Assembly (NCBI GenBank): GCA_019695055.1
Contig: JAIBAT010000104.1
Coordinates: 1-64,000 of the forward strand
Length of the DNA: 64,000 nt
Reading direction: 5' to 3'
Origin: Candidatus Sumerlaeaceae bacterium
GTDB lineage: Bacteria; Sumerlaeota; Sumerlaeia; Sumerlaeales; Sumerlaeaceae
Shown: one piece after another, positions 55,252 through 63,866 of the stretch
Numbering within the stretch: position 1 is the stretch's first letter
Layout of the letters: each line of letters opens with the position of its first letter
Translations under genes and position numbers: made by a program
The notes under the pieces: model-generated
The model's input: only the letters and a program-made list of their open reading frames with translations
Database searches by the model: none
Told to the model about the DNA's origin: nothing

Positions 55252-57663
55252 TCAGCTTGTTACCCGAATCACTTCCTCCACAGTTGTGATTCCGTTCATG
55301 ACCTTGATGATGCCCTCTTCACGCAGCGTGCGATAGCCTGACTTTCGGGCCAGTTCGCGGATCACGCTGACCACTGCATTTGTTTCGAGGATTTCCCGCA
55401 TGGAATCGTCGGGTGCCAAAAACTCAAAAATGCCGATGCGCCCGTGGTAGCCGGTGTTCATGCAAACATCGCAGCCGGCTCCATGGACAAAGGTGAAATC
55501 CTTGGCGCTGTTGGCGATTCCCAGTAATTCCAGGTCAGACTTCTTGGGTTTGTAGGGTCGCTTGCACTCGTCGCAGATTGTGCGCACGAGACGCTGCGCG
55601 AGTATACAGATGACGGCGCTGGATAGGCGCTTGGTTTCGATTCCAAGATCCGCGAGGCGGCTAAAGGCCGTCGGCGCGTCGATGGTGTGCAAAGTCGTAT
55701 AAACAAGGTGACCGGTCATGGCGGCCTCAACGGCGACTTCGGCCGTATCCTTGTCGCGGATTTCGCCCACCATGATGACATCGGGATCCTGTCGCAAAAT
55801 TGAGCGCAAACCTGTGGCAAAGGTGAAATTGGCGGCCACGTTGACCTGCATCTGTGTGAGTCCCTTGACCTGATACTCGATGGGGTCTTCGAGCGTGATA
55901 ATGTTCTTGTCGCCAGTGTTGATCTCATTGAGTGCGCAATAGAGAGTGGTGGATTTTCCCGACCCGGACGGACCTGTGACAATGATCATTCCATGGGGGC
56001 GGCGGATGGAGCGCTCGTACTTTTCGAGGTTGTCGCCCTCCAGCCCCAGCTTGGTGGGGTCGGCCAGTATGGTCTTTTGATTGAGGATTCGGATGGAAAC
56101 CTTTTCTCCCATGGCGGCGGGGCTCGTATTGATACGAAGATCGAGATCGTTCTTGTCGATCCAGACCCCGATCTTTCCGTCCTGGGGAACGCGTCGTTCC
56201 GTGATGTCCAGATTCGCCATAATTTTCAGTGCTGAGATGAACGCATTGGTCACGGCCTTGGGTAGCAGCAGGAGATCGTACATGACGCCGTCCACGCGGG
56301 CCCTAAGCTTGCCCGTATCCAGTTCGCTGTCGAGATGCAGGTCGCTCGCGCGGCGTCGCAGGGAAAGTGTCAGGATTGCCCGCACCAGTTTCAGCATCGC
56401 GTCGCGCTCGACCTTGTTGTCGAGTTCGCCGCTCTTGCTTTTTTTGGCCTGCACCTCCACCTCGTGTATGAGGTGAGTCACGTAATCCTTTATATCGTAA
56501 ATGGGTGTGATGCTTTCGCGGCAATGGGGGCAAACGAGGAAGTTCAGGTCTGAGTAGGCATCAATGTTATCAATGCCCTTGTTGCAGAACGGGCAGCGGT
56601 TCTTGGGTTTGGGTGCCGTGACGAGTCCCACAAGGTACATGAAAAACGCGATCAGGCCGATCCGCTTAGCCTGGTCGCAATAGCGCCCCGCAATGATATC
56701 TCCACGGCGTGCGCGGAATTGGAGGAACTTGTAGGGGATAATCCAGAAAACAAGTATGAAAATTGGCGCGGCAATCAGGTAGGTTGTATATTCCCCGCCG
56801 CCCAGCATGGCCGGCAATCCCTTCACGAAATCGAGAACGGGATTGTTCTTAAGCGTGGTGAGAAGGCGTTCGGGTTTGTACCATGGGCCCGACGGTGCCG
56901 GTGTCGCCTCGGGTGCGGGAGCCGGCGTTGCGACAACCGGAGGCGGCGTGACGACGGGGCGGGGCAGGGGCGTGGCAACCGGTCGGGTCACAGGGGCCTG
57001 AGTTGGAATCGGCGTGGCGTTTACCACCTGGATCTGACGCAGGATGTCGCGGGACTTCTGCGCAATGTCCGGGGGGGCATTGGGTTGGGCGGCAGCGAGC
57101 TGATATTGCTCCGCTGCCAGGGCATTGTTGCCGTTCGCGCGCGAAACTTCCGCCAACCGGAAATGGTAGGTAGCGTTGGCGGGATTTGCGCGCACGGCCT
57201 CCTCCAGCAAGTCCTGCGCATTTTTCATCATTCCGGGAGTGCGCGTGGTTCGCTCTGCCACCTGGTATGCTGCTTCCGCCCAACCTTCCCTGGCTGTCTG
57301 GGCGGTACGATCGTAAGCGCTGGACATGGTTTTCGCGGCGGGGTTCGCGAGCGCCGCGTTTACCATTCGAAATGTGGCGAGGGCGGCGTCGGGGTTGGTC
57401 TTGATTTCGTTCTGCGCCTTTGGAATCAGGTCAAGGATGACCTTTTGAAAGGGCTGTGCGAGACGATTGACGGCGCCGGGATTCTTTTGCGCGGCATCCA
57501 GCAGCGCTGTCAGGGCCTCCTGGGACTTGCCGGCTGCGTGGCTTGCAGACGCCTCATTTGCCACCGCATCCACGGCCTTCTCAGCCTCTGGAGAAACTGC
57601 CGGAGCCGGAGTGCCTGCCCCAGCGGCTCCCTGGACTGAGTTTGCCGTTTCCACCCGGTCCAC
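55252..57663 (-). CDS. GspE/PilB-type ATPase with N-terminal TPR-like and membrane region (3' part of interrupted gene)
   Basis: Motor ATPase of type II secretion/type IV pili. 803 aa from a GTG at 57663. N-terminal part: Ala-rich helical repeats (about 25-215, TPR-like), a Pro/Ala/Val linker, a hydrophobic segment (about 305-325), a zinc-ribbon (CPFC...CPHC) and then the ATPase: MRVLNQ-type region, Walker A GPSGSGKSTTLY, Walker B (VGEIRDKDTAE), and a C-terminal zinc site (CDECKRPYKPKK...CDVCMNTGYHG). The GTG has no ribosome site. The frame continues upstream to a TAA, beyond which a signal-peptide fragment reads in the same frame (see 57724-57849). No pilM-Q genes in view. Confidence 0.85.
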   Translation of the reverse strand: MDRVETANSVQGAAGAGTPAPAVSPEAEKAVDAVANEASASHAAGKSQEALTALLDAAQKNPGAVNRLAQPFQKVILDLIPKAQNEIKTNPDAALATFRMVNAALANPAAKTMSSAYDRTAQTAREGWAEAAYQVAERTTRTPGMMKNAQDLLEEAVRANPANATYHFRLAEVSRANGNNALAAEQYQLAAAQPNAPPDIAQKSRDILRQIQVVNATPIPTQAPVTRPVATPLPRPVVTPPPVVATPAPAPEATPAPSGPWYKPERLLTTLKNNPVLDFVKGLPAMLGGGEYTTYLIAAPIFILVFWIIPYKFLQFRARRGDIIAGRYCDQAKRIGLIAFFMYLVGLVTAPKPKNRCPFCNKGIDNIDAYSDLNFLVCPHCRESITPIYDIKDYVTHLIHEVEVQAKKSKSGELDNKVERDAMLKLVRAILTLSLRRRASDLHLDSELDTGKLRARVDGVMYDLLLLPKAVTNAFISALKIMANLDITERRVPQDGKIGVWIDKNDLDLRINTSPAAMGEKVSIRILNQKTILADPTKLGLEGDNLEKYERSIRRPHGMIIVTGPSGSGKSTTLYCALNEINTGDKNIITLEDPIEYQVKGLTQMQVNVAANFTFATGLRSILRQDPDVIMVGEIRDKDTAEVAVEAAMTGHLVYTTLHTIDAPTAFSRLADLGIETKRLSSAVICILAQRLVRTICDECKRPYKPKKSDLELLGIANSAKDFTFVHGAGCDVCMNTGYHGRIGIFEFLAPDDSMREILETNAVVSVIRELARKSGYRTLREEGIIKVMNGITTVEEVIRVTS

Positions 57664-57723
57664 CGAGGCTTTGTCGTATCCGACGGTCCCTGTCAGCGGA
57701 CTCTCAAACAGGATTTTGGACTT

Positions 57724-57849
57724 TTACTCAGATTCCCCGACATACTTTCCTTCAATGGTTCGTCCGGATTTAAAAACAAGGCGGTCCCCGAGCGCGGCAA
57801 GGGGCATCAGTAGCACAGCAAGGATGGCCAACAGTCTGGATGTCGTCAT
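57724..57849 (-). pseudogene. Start of the interrupted PilB-type gene, in frame and ended by TAA
   Basis: Reads MTTSRLLAILAVLLMPLAALG then DRLVFKSGRTIEGKYVGESE and TAA (57726-57724), with ATG at 57849. The signal peptide and the G-R-x-I-E-G-x-x-x-x-E pattern form the first half of a small domain; the second half (KILFESPLTGTVGYDKASV) is in the same frame just beyond the TAA, leading into the GTG-start ORF. I read this as one gene broken by a nonsense codon, or as genuine readthrough, or as a sequencing error. Two separate genes is possible but less likely. Confidence 0.65.
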
Positions 57850-57994
57850 TTGATTCCCGGTTTTACTCGCTTTCCTTGAAGGTTTTTCCACTGGTAGGGG
57901 CGAAGTCAATCATTAGACGCCAATTTCGGCTGCTCTGGGGCGCCACAATCCTGTTGCCTTCACCCCATGTCTTGCGGCTAACCGACTTTCCATC

Positions 57995-58846
57995 ATGGCT
58001 CTGCAAAAATGTCACTCACGCCAGTCTCTGGGCGAAGTTCTGGATTCTCTCCGCGCTGCCGGGAACGATTGGGCGCTGGTTCCGACCATGGGGGCGCTTC
58101 ACGATGGACATGTGGCGCTCATCCGCCAGGCGAAGGCCGTCTGCCGGGAGGTTGTGGTGTCCGTTTTCGTGAATCCTCTTCAATTCGGCCCGTCGGAGGA
58201 CTTCCGCCGCTACCCACGAGATGTTTCAAGGGATGCCGAGATTGTCCGGAGGGCCGGTGGCACTGTGGTATTTGCGCCGTCCAGCGAGGAAATGATTCCC
58301 AAGGGGCTTACCGTTGAGGTGGATCCCGGCCGTTTGGGCAGGGTCCTTTGTGGAAGAAGCCGTCCCGGGCACTTTCGAGGGGTTTGCACCATCGTGGCGA
58401 AACTCCTGAACATTGTTGAACCCAGATATGCGTTTTTTGGATGGAAGGATGCCCAGCAGTTGGTCATTCTCCGGGCGATGGTCCGGGACCTGAACATGAG
58501 CGTTGAGCTCGTGGGTTGCGAAACCATCCGGGAGAGTGACGGACTGGCCATGAGCTCACGGAACGTCTACCTTTCAAAGCGAGAGCGTCGTATGGCTCCG
58601 GAATTGTACCGGGCATTGAGAACGGCCTGGGAGGCCTATGCACAGTTTGGAGAAAGACGGTCAGCCCGCCTCGAAGGCCTTGTCCGGCAGCATGTCGCCC
58701 AGACAACCGATGCAAAACTGGATTACGTGAAGGCTGTCTCGCTGGATGATTTGACGCCGCTGAAAGAGGTCGAGCAGGGCAACACGCTTTTGGCGCTGGC
58801 GGCATGGGTCGGTAAGACGCGCCTGATCGACAACGTACGCCTTTGA
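57995..58846 (+). CDS. panC: Pantothenate synthetase
   Basis: Condenses pantoate and beta-alanine with ATP. 283 aa; ATG 57995. HIGH-like PTMGALHDGHVALIRQA, VFVNPLQFGPSEDF, CGRSRPGHFRGVCTIVAKL, FGWKDAQQ (commonly FGEKDxQQ) and SDGLAMSSRNVYLS. Single gene; panB is not here. The sugar transferase follows by 37 bases. Confidence 0.95.
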   Translation: MALQKCHSRQSLGEVLDSLRAAGNDWALVPTMGALHDGHVALIRQAKAVCREVVVSVFVNPLQFGPSEDFRRYPRDVSRDAEIVRRAGGTVVFAPSSEEMIPKGLTVEVDPGRLGRVLCGRSRPGHFRGVCTIVAKLLNIVEPRYAFFGWKDAQQLVILRAMVRDLNMSVELVGCETIRESDGLAMSSRNVYLSKRERRMAPELYRALRTAWEAYAQFGERRSARLEGLVRQHVAQTTDAKLDYVKAVSLDDLTPLKEVEQGNTLLALAAWVGKTRLIDNVRL

Positions 58847-58883
58847 CTTTGACCGTGCCCTCTGCGCTCATGATTGTCACGCC

Positions 58884-60362
58884 ATGCTGAAAGAGCACCA
58901 ATACGTATTCCAGCGCCTGAACATGGTGGCGGACATGTTTCTGACCGCCATCGCGGTACTGCTATCCCATTGGCTGCGCAACGAGGTCATTGCGCCGTAC
59001 CTGTTGCCAACGTTGTTCCGGTTGCCGTCCAATTTCTCGGATTATGCGTGGCTGCTGTACGTGTTGCCATTTGTCATGGTGTTCTTCCTTCGGGCCAACG
59101 GCTACTACAATTCCCAGCGCCTGAAGATGTTTTTCCCGCTCCTGCGGACGGCATTTGTCAGTGCTGTCGAGACCGCCATTGCCGCCATGGTCATCGGGTT
59201 TATTTTCACCCAGGGGCACAGCCCCCAATGGTCGGCAGATTTGGTGGTGGGGGAGAACGTCAGCCGGAGTGTCATCCTGATTCTGCCATTTGTCCTCACG
59301 GTGCTTTTGGCGCTGAAAACCTGGCTGGTGCGTCGGGTTCTTTTTGGGCTGCGCGAGCGCGGCATGAACTGGCGGTCCCTGCTGCTGGTTGGCAGTGGCG
59401 AAACGCTACGCCATTTCATTCGTCTTGTAAGAAATCATCCCTTTTGGGGATTGAAGATAGACGGTGTCATCGACGACAGCGGTCGCGAATCGAAGATGGT
59501 CGACGGTTTGGAAGTGGTGGGATCCATCAATGGTTTGATGACCTACCTCGAACAGAATCCGGTGGATGAGGTGGTTTTCATTCCGGCGCGCCGTTCCCTT
59601 GAGGAACTGACTCCCTACTTTGAGGCATGCGAAGAAATGGGTGTGCGCACCCGGCTTTCCCTCAATTTTTTCCGTCCGGGAATAGCCGAGCCAGTTCTGG
59701 ACACCTTTGAAGGTTGCCCGATCGTCACCTACAGCCCAACGCATGAACTCAACTGGGCGTTGATGGTCAAGTCGGTCATCGACAGGGCCGGGGCCCTTTT
59801 GCTGCTGGTGATATTGTCACCGCTCTATCTGGCAATCATGGCGATTATCAAGGCGACGTCACAATCCTGGAGTGATCCTGTCTTTTACGGACAGACACGG
59901 TGCGGGCTAAACGGGAAACTGTTCACGGTCTGGAAATTCCGTTCCATGAAGGTGAACGCCGAGCAGGAACTGGAGAAACTGCGCGACCTGAACGAAATGG
60001 AGGGGCCAGTCTTCAAGATCAAGGAGGACCCCCGAATCACCCGCATCGGGAAATTCCTTCGGAAAACCTCGCTGGATGAGCTTCCCCAGTTTTGGAACGT
60101 CCTGATGGGGGAGATGAGTCTCGTGGGACCCCGCCCGCCGCTGCCGAGCGAGGTGGCCCAGTATGACCGATGGCAAAGGCGCCGACTGTCGATGAAGCCT
60201 GGAATCACCTGTCTCTGGCAGGTTAGCGGCCGCAACCAGGTGTCCTTCGAGGAATGGATGCGGCTTGATCTGGAGTATATTGATAATTGGTCACTTCTGC
60301 TGGACATCAAAATCCTACTGCGCACCGTTTACGTTGTGACCACGGGTTATGGCGCCATGTAG
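58884..60362 (+). CDS. Undecaprenyl-phosphate sugar phosphotransferase (polyprenyl glycosylphosphotransferase)
   Basis: Initiates exopolysaccharide by transferring a sugar phosphate to undecaprenyl phosphate. 492 aa. Four to five N-terminal TM segments, a Rossmann-like domain (LLLVGSGETLRHFIRLVRN), another TM segment (about 295-315) and the catalytic domain: VWKFRSMKVNAEQE, FLRKTSLDELPQFWNVLMGEMS and LVGPRPPLPSE, with GITCLWQVSGRNQ. WcaJ/PssY-like. The GT genes elsewhere in the window could use its product. Confidence 0.94.
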   Translation: MLKEHQYVFQRLNMVADMFLTAIAVLLSHWLRNEVIAPYLLPTLFRLPSNFSDYAWLLYVLPFVMVFFLRANGYYNSQRLKMFFPLLRTAFVSAVETAIAAMVIGFIFTQGHSPQWSADLVVGENVSRSVILILPFVLTVLLALKTWLVRRVLFGLRERGMNWRSLLLVGSGETLRHFIRLVRNHPFWGLKIDGVIDDSGRESKMVDGLEVVGSINGLMTYLEQNPVDEVVFIPARRSLEELTPYFEACEEMGVRTRLSLNFFRPGIAEPVLDTFEGCPIVTYSPTHELNWALMVKSVIDRAGALLLLVILSPLYLAIMAIIKATSQSWSDPVFYGQTRCGLNGKLFTVWKFRSMKVNAEQELEKLRDLNEMEGPVFKIKEDPRITRIGKFLRKTSLDELPQFWNVLMGEMSLVGPRPPLPSEVAQYDRWQRRRLSMKPGITCLWQVSGRNQVSFEEWMRLDLEYIDNWSLLLDIKILLRTVYVVTTGYGAM

Positions 60363-60392
60363 GCGCCGCCATGCCAAAAAGGACGCCAAAAA

Positions 60393-61243
60393 GGGGACAG
60401 TCATCTCTATTCAACCGGTTCCCCGAACAAATCCCCACCCAACGCAGCCGCCGGATCCCCGCCTGCCTCTCCCTTGGGCTTTCGGCCACGCTTCAGCGGC
60501 CGCAAAATTCGCCCCACCAGGCCCTCCAGCTGCTCCACGAAACTCTCCGTCCCACACGGGCGCCCCGTGCATGTCTGCCGACGGATCCGCTCCACCGCCC
60601 CCACGTCGCCTGGCATCTCCAACCACCGCCCCCAGTCCTCCACACCCCCCGGAAACGGCCGCGTCGGCGACAGCAGCGGGTTCGCCTCCCCCAGGGCATG
60701 CGCCGCCGCGCTCGACCAAGGCCAGTCCTCGGCCCGCTCCGCCAAACCCGCCCGAACAGGGTTGCGTTCCACATAGCGCACCGCCTCCCACAGATGCTCG
60801 CCGTCCAGCGCCGTCGAGTAAAACCGATTCGCCCAAAGGTGCCCCGTCCACCCCTCGCGCTGGTTCACCCGCCGCGAGTAACGCATATGCGCAAACCCCA
60901 CCGCCCGCGCCAGCGAGTCGCGCTCGCGCGGCACCACGATCAGATGGATGTGATTCGTCATCAGGCAGTATGCCCAGACATCCATTCCGAATTTCTTTGC
61001 AAACTCGGCAAGCAATCGCAGATAAACATCTCGGTCCTCGAGCGAAAAGAACACATCCGCCCGATGATTGCCACGATGAGTGACATGATAAGGGATACCC
61101 GGCGCCACAGCACGGGAGATGCGAGCCATGAGAAGCAAAACGGCTGCTTTAGCGCTGAAAAGCAAGGAGCAATTCGATGACTGTCCCCGATTTCCGATTT
61201 CGCGATTTCGTCCAGGAGCAATTCGATGACTGTCCCCGATTTC
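60393..61243. mobile_element. RAYT-carrying unit with matching terminal repeats
   Basis: The left edge has GGGGACAGTCATC (60393-60405); at the right edge its inverse GATGACTGTCCCC occurs twice (61176-61188 and 61225-61237) within 30-base direct repeats (61165-61194 and 61214-61243, 49 bases apart). The RAYT gene lies between them, reading leftwards. A degenerate inverted copy (AATTTCGGGGACGTCCATGAT, 61654-61674) lies further right, after the BamE-like gene. Confidence 0.65.
60407..61129 (-). CDS. REP-associated tyrosine transposase (RAYT, Y1 HUH family)
   Basis: 240 aa from the ATG at 61129 (MARISRAVAPGIPYHVTHRG). HUH motif in MTNHIHLIVVP, conserved HLWANRFYSTAL (candidate Tyr) and YVERNPVRAGL. 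The frame continues above the start into repeat DNA. RAYTs cut at REP hairpins with a GTAG-type head; a REP-like hairpin lies at 45081-45105. The long basic/Gly-rich C-terminus is typical of one RAYT group. Confidence 0.9.
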   Translation of the reverse strand: MARISRAVAPGIPYHVTHRGNHRADVFFSLEDRDVYLRLLAEFAKKFGMDVWAYCLMTNHIHLIVVPRERDSLARAVGFAHMRYSRRVNQREGWTGHLWANRFYSTALDGEHLWEAVRYVERNPVRAGLAERAEDWPWSSAAAHALGEANPLLSPTRPFPGGVEDWGRWLEMPGDVGAVERIRRQTCTGRPCGTESFVEQLEGLVGRILRPLKRGRKPKGEAGGDPAAALGGDLFGEPVE

Positions 61244-61294
61244 GTCCGTCCCCCTGATAAGCAACAGGTCAGATTAAAAAGGGGCATTGAAAGT

Positions 61295-61630
61295 ATGCAA
61301 GATGGCGGGAAGTCAAAACACACTTGGCTATATTTGTGTTGCTTGATTGCGCTTATAATTGCGGGAGGCGTGACTTTTTACTATGCGGGTACCAATCGTC
61401 CAAAGTACACGGAATCTCGATTCAAAAAGATAAAAATTGGCGACACGACCACCACGGTGCTTTCCCTGATTGGCCCTCCAAATGAAGCTTCCGCCGTTGA
61501 TTCATATTTCCCGCCAAATAATATACCGCAGTTCGTATGGACTTACGAAAACGATCCACTAGTCACGCGATACGTACATTTTGATACAAGTGGTCACGTA
61601 ATTCACATTGGCACTAGTTTGGATTCGTAG
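61295..61630 (+). CDS. Small membrane-anchored BamE/SmpA-like protein
   Basis: 112 aa from ATG 61295. One TM segment (about 11-31, LYLCCLIALIIAGGVTFYYAG), then a BamE-type domain: FKKIKIGDTTTTVLSLIGPP, and beta strands ending in HFDTSGHVIHIG. Noticeably more AT-rich than its neighbours. It lies between the RAYT repeats and a degenerate inverted copy of them (61654-61674), so it may have moved with the unit. Confidence 0.6.
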   Translation: MQDGGKSKHTWLYLCCLIALIIAGGVTFYYAGTNRPKYTESRFKKIKIGDTTTTVLSLIGPPNEASAVDSYFPPNNIPQFVWTYENDPLVTRYVHFDTSGHVIHIGTSLDS

Positions 61631-62044
61631 TTCAGGAAAACGGAAATCGGGAGAATTTCGGGGACGTCCATGATAAGGAAAAACGGTTGGAGGCACGGAG
61701 TGCTCCTTACGGCGTTTGCTGAGACGGCTAAGCGCCGTTCTTTGTTCGACTTACCCTCGATCCTGCTTTTTTAATCTGCTCTCAGGGGCCAACCGGCTCA
61801 AAGCCAAGGGCCAGACATCCATTTGCACGCACCCGGGACCTGGGGACCTGTGCGCCCCCCAGGCCCTTCGCGGAAGATTGAGTTTGGGTCAAACCACCCG
61901 GCCTCGAAACAGTTGAAATGGCGCATGGGCCCCGAAGGCCTGGCGCAGTCCCCGAACGGCGAGGACCGGGTGGTAAGCTTTGAATCACAATGGGTTCGTC
62001 GTCATGTCGGTTCGGTCACCACCAGCGTGGCGGCCAAACAATTG
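61631..62044 (-). other. Structured non-coding region 3' of the IS110 transposase
   Basis: No gene. Read on the minus strand after the transposase stop, the DNA is rich in short dyads: GTCC...GGAC (61966-61946) and GGCC-TTCG-GGGCC (61941-61928), with further GC-rich palindromes around 61800-61860. IS110-family elements carry a guide (bridge) RNA in a non-coding end; this is one candidate place, the other being 63086-63294. Confidence 0.35.
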
Positions 62045-63085
62045 TCAGTTCTTTGGCATCACCTCGCGTTCCTCAAATGCCTTGCCGCTTTTGTCCACGG
62101 CCAGCAAAAAGGCCACCAGTTTGCGCGCCACGGCCAGCGTCGCCCGGTTATTGTTCCCACGCGCCAGCTCGCGCTCGTGGACCGCCGCCAGTTGCGCGTT
62201 CCACCGCGGCGCCAGTTTCGCCGTCTCGATCAGCACCCTCTGCAAATGCTTGTTGCGCTGTTTGGAAATCGGCAGGCGCTTGGCCGAAGCTCCCGACTGC
62301 GACTGCGCACTCGTCAGACCGCAGTAGCTGCAAGCCTTGCGCACCGATCCAAGGCGCTCGGGCTCGCCCACCTCCAAGGCCCACGTTAGCGCCATGATGC
62401 TTCCCACGCCCCGGATCGTCTGGAGCCGCTCCACCCGCTCGGCCAGACGTTTGTCGTCCTCGAGTCCCCTGACCAGCTTCTTGTCGAGCGCACCGAACAG
62501 TTCCACCTGCGAACGCGCCATCCTCAACATGGCCTTCACCGAGTCGGGCACCTCGTGAGGCGAAAGCCCTTCGAGCAATTCGCTGAAGTAGCCTTTGCGG
62601 TGGAGCTTCGTCTTGTTGTACTTCGCGCCCACCTCCATCAGCAGCCCCGCGCACTTGTTCTTCATCTTGACCGCCAGCGACACGATCAGGTTGCGAAACC
62701 GCAGCACACGGCGCAACTCGCGGATCCCGGTGGGCGCCATGTAGCACTCGGGCACCAGATTTGCCCGCAGCGCGTCGGCAAGTTTCTCGGCGTCCACGCG
62801 GTCGTTCTTCTTCTTGGAAGCGGCGATGGCTCGCATCATGAGGGGGTGGGCCACCTTGAGTTCCTCGGCGCGCGGCTTGAGGAAATCGTAAATCCAGCCG
62901 GTGAAGAGCGTCGCCTCCATGGCGCCCCTCCACGGCCGTGGCAGGGTCCGCTCCCAGATGCGGAGTGACTTTCGGTTGGCGGCCACCTGGCCGTCGGCGA
63001 TGATGGTCCCGTCAGCGCGTTTGGCGCAATAGGACACGGACTTTTTGTGGACATCGAGTCCCACGTAGGTGTAACGATCTTTCAT
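62045..63085 (-). CDS. IS110-family transposase
   Basis: DEDD recombinase, 346 aa, apparently intact. N-terminal RuvC-like domain: YVGLDVHKKS (first Asp), AMEATLFTGW (Glu), KNDRVDAEKLADAL (two Asp). C-terminal Transposase_20 domain: IRGVGSIMALTWALEVGEPE and SYCGLTSAQSQSGAS with the conserved Ser. Element ends are not determined because this family usually lacks clear terminal repeats. Confidence 0.93.
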   Translation of the reverse strand: MKDRYTYVGLDVHKKSVSYCAKRADGTIIADGQVAANRKSLRIWERTLPRPWRGAMEATLFTGWIYDFLKPRAEELKVAHPLMMRAIAASKKKNDRVDAEKLADALRANLVPECYMAPTGIRELRRVLRFRNLIVSLAVKMKNKCAGLLMEVGAKYNKTKLHRKGYFSELLEGLSPHEVPDSVKAMLRMARSQVELFGALDKKLVRGLEDDKRLAERVERLQTIRGVGSIMALTWALEVGEPERLGSVRKACSYCGLTSAQSQSGASAKRLPISKQRNKHLQRVLIETAKLAPRWNAQLAAVHERELARGNNNRATLAVARKLVAFLLAVDKSGKAFEEREVMPKN

Positions 63086-63294
63086 TGGAGACCTCCCTGG
63101 TCAGGATTCTGGGCGTTTTCACGCGTCCCAGCCTTTATGCCGCAGGGGGGCCTCCACTTTCAACCGCCGACCTTATGCATTCAAACAGTTGACGTTTTCC
63201 CCAATTAATTTGACAAGCCTTCGGCGAATCCTCCAACTCCCTCTCCCACCGTTCGTCACACGTAGAATTTTGCCCAGTTCAGTCTCAGCAACTT
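63086..63294 (-). other. Non-coding region 5' of the IS110 transposase
   Basis: No gene. This is the other candidate location of the element's non-coding RNA and its left end. CCAGGGAGGTCTCCA precedes the ATG on the minus strand. AT-rich TTGACAAGCC-type sequence lies around 63210. Confidence 0.3.
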
Positions 63295-63665
63295 CATTTC
63301 ATGGGTCTGCAAGGGGTTTTTAGAGGTCCTAAGGGAATATGCAAGACCCACCCGCCTGTGCCATGATCCTTTCCACTTCCCCAAAAAGGAGCTTCAACAT
63401 GACATCGCCTGAGCCACCTACCAAAACCGGCACCTCCAGCTTGCTTTCGAGCACCATCCGGTCAAGTCCACCGATCTCCCATCGCGTCGCAACCGTTTCA
63501 GCATACCCCCGACATCCACGCCAATCATCACCACCGCCCCGAAATAACGAAAAATGGCAAAAATTCGCGCGATTTTTTGAGAGCCGTCAATGATTCCAAT
63601 CACTGCACTTGGAAGAAAATACCCGCAAAAATGAAATTTGCCTCCCCCTCTCCCTCCCCCCTGCT
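63295..63665 (-). repeat. Dispersed intergenic repeat (copy B)
   Basis: Read on the minus strand: G-rich run, CAAATTTCATTTTTGCGGG, GGCTCTCAAAAAATCGCGCG, TTTTTCGTTATTTCGGGGCG, an extra ~60 bases, GATGTCATGTTGAAGCTC, GGAAGTGGAAAGGATCATGG, then the core TTGCATATTCCCTTAGGACC. Same order as copy A at 44717-45020. The window end 63666-64000 holds no gene apart from copy D. Confidence 0.8.
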
Positions 63666-63800
63666 AAGCAGGCGACCGAGGGAGTCTCAGAACCTAACAA
63701 TCGGAACAGCAACGCCAATTGACCAGCGGAACCGGGCAGCCAGCGCCCTTTTCCTTCCACTCCGTCTGAAACATTTCACCTCTGGGCCCAGTCGCTCTCA

Positions 63801-63866
63801 TTTTATGGGTCTACAGAGGGTCGCAAGCGTCTGTAAGGGAATAGGCAAACCATTTCTCCCGTGGTA
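63801..63866 (-). repeat. Dispersed intergenic repeat (copy D)
   Basis: Minus strand: TACCACGGGAG, GGTTTGCCTATTCCCTTACAGACG, then AGACCCATAAAA. Near-identical core to copy C2 at 26293-26365 and joined to copy B head-to-tail on the same strand. Confidence 0.75.
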
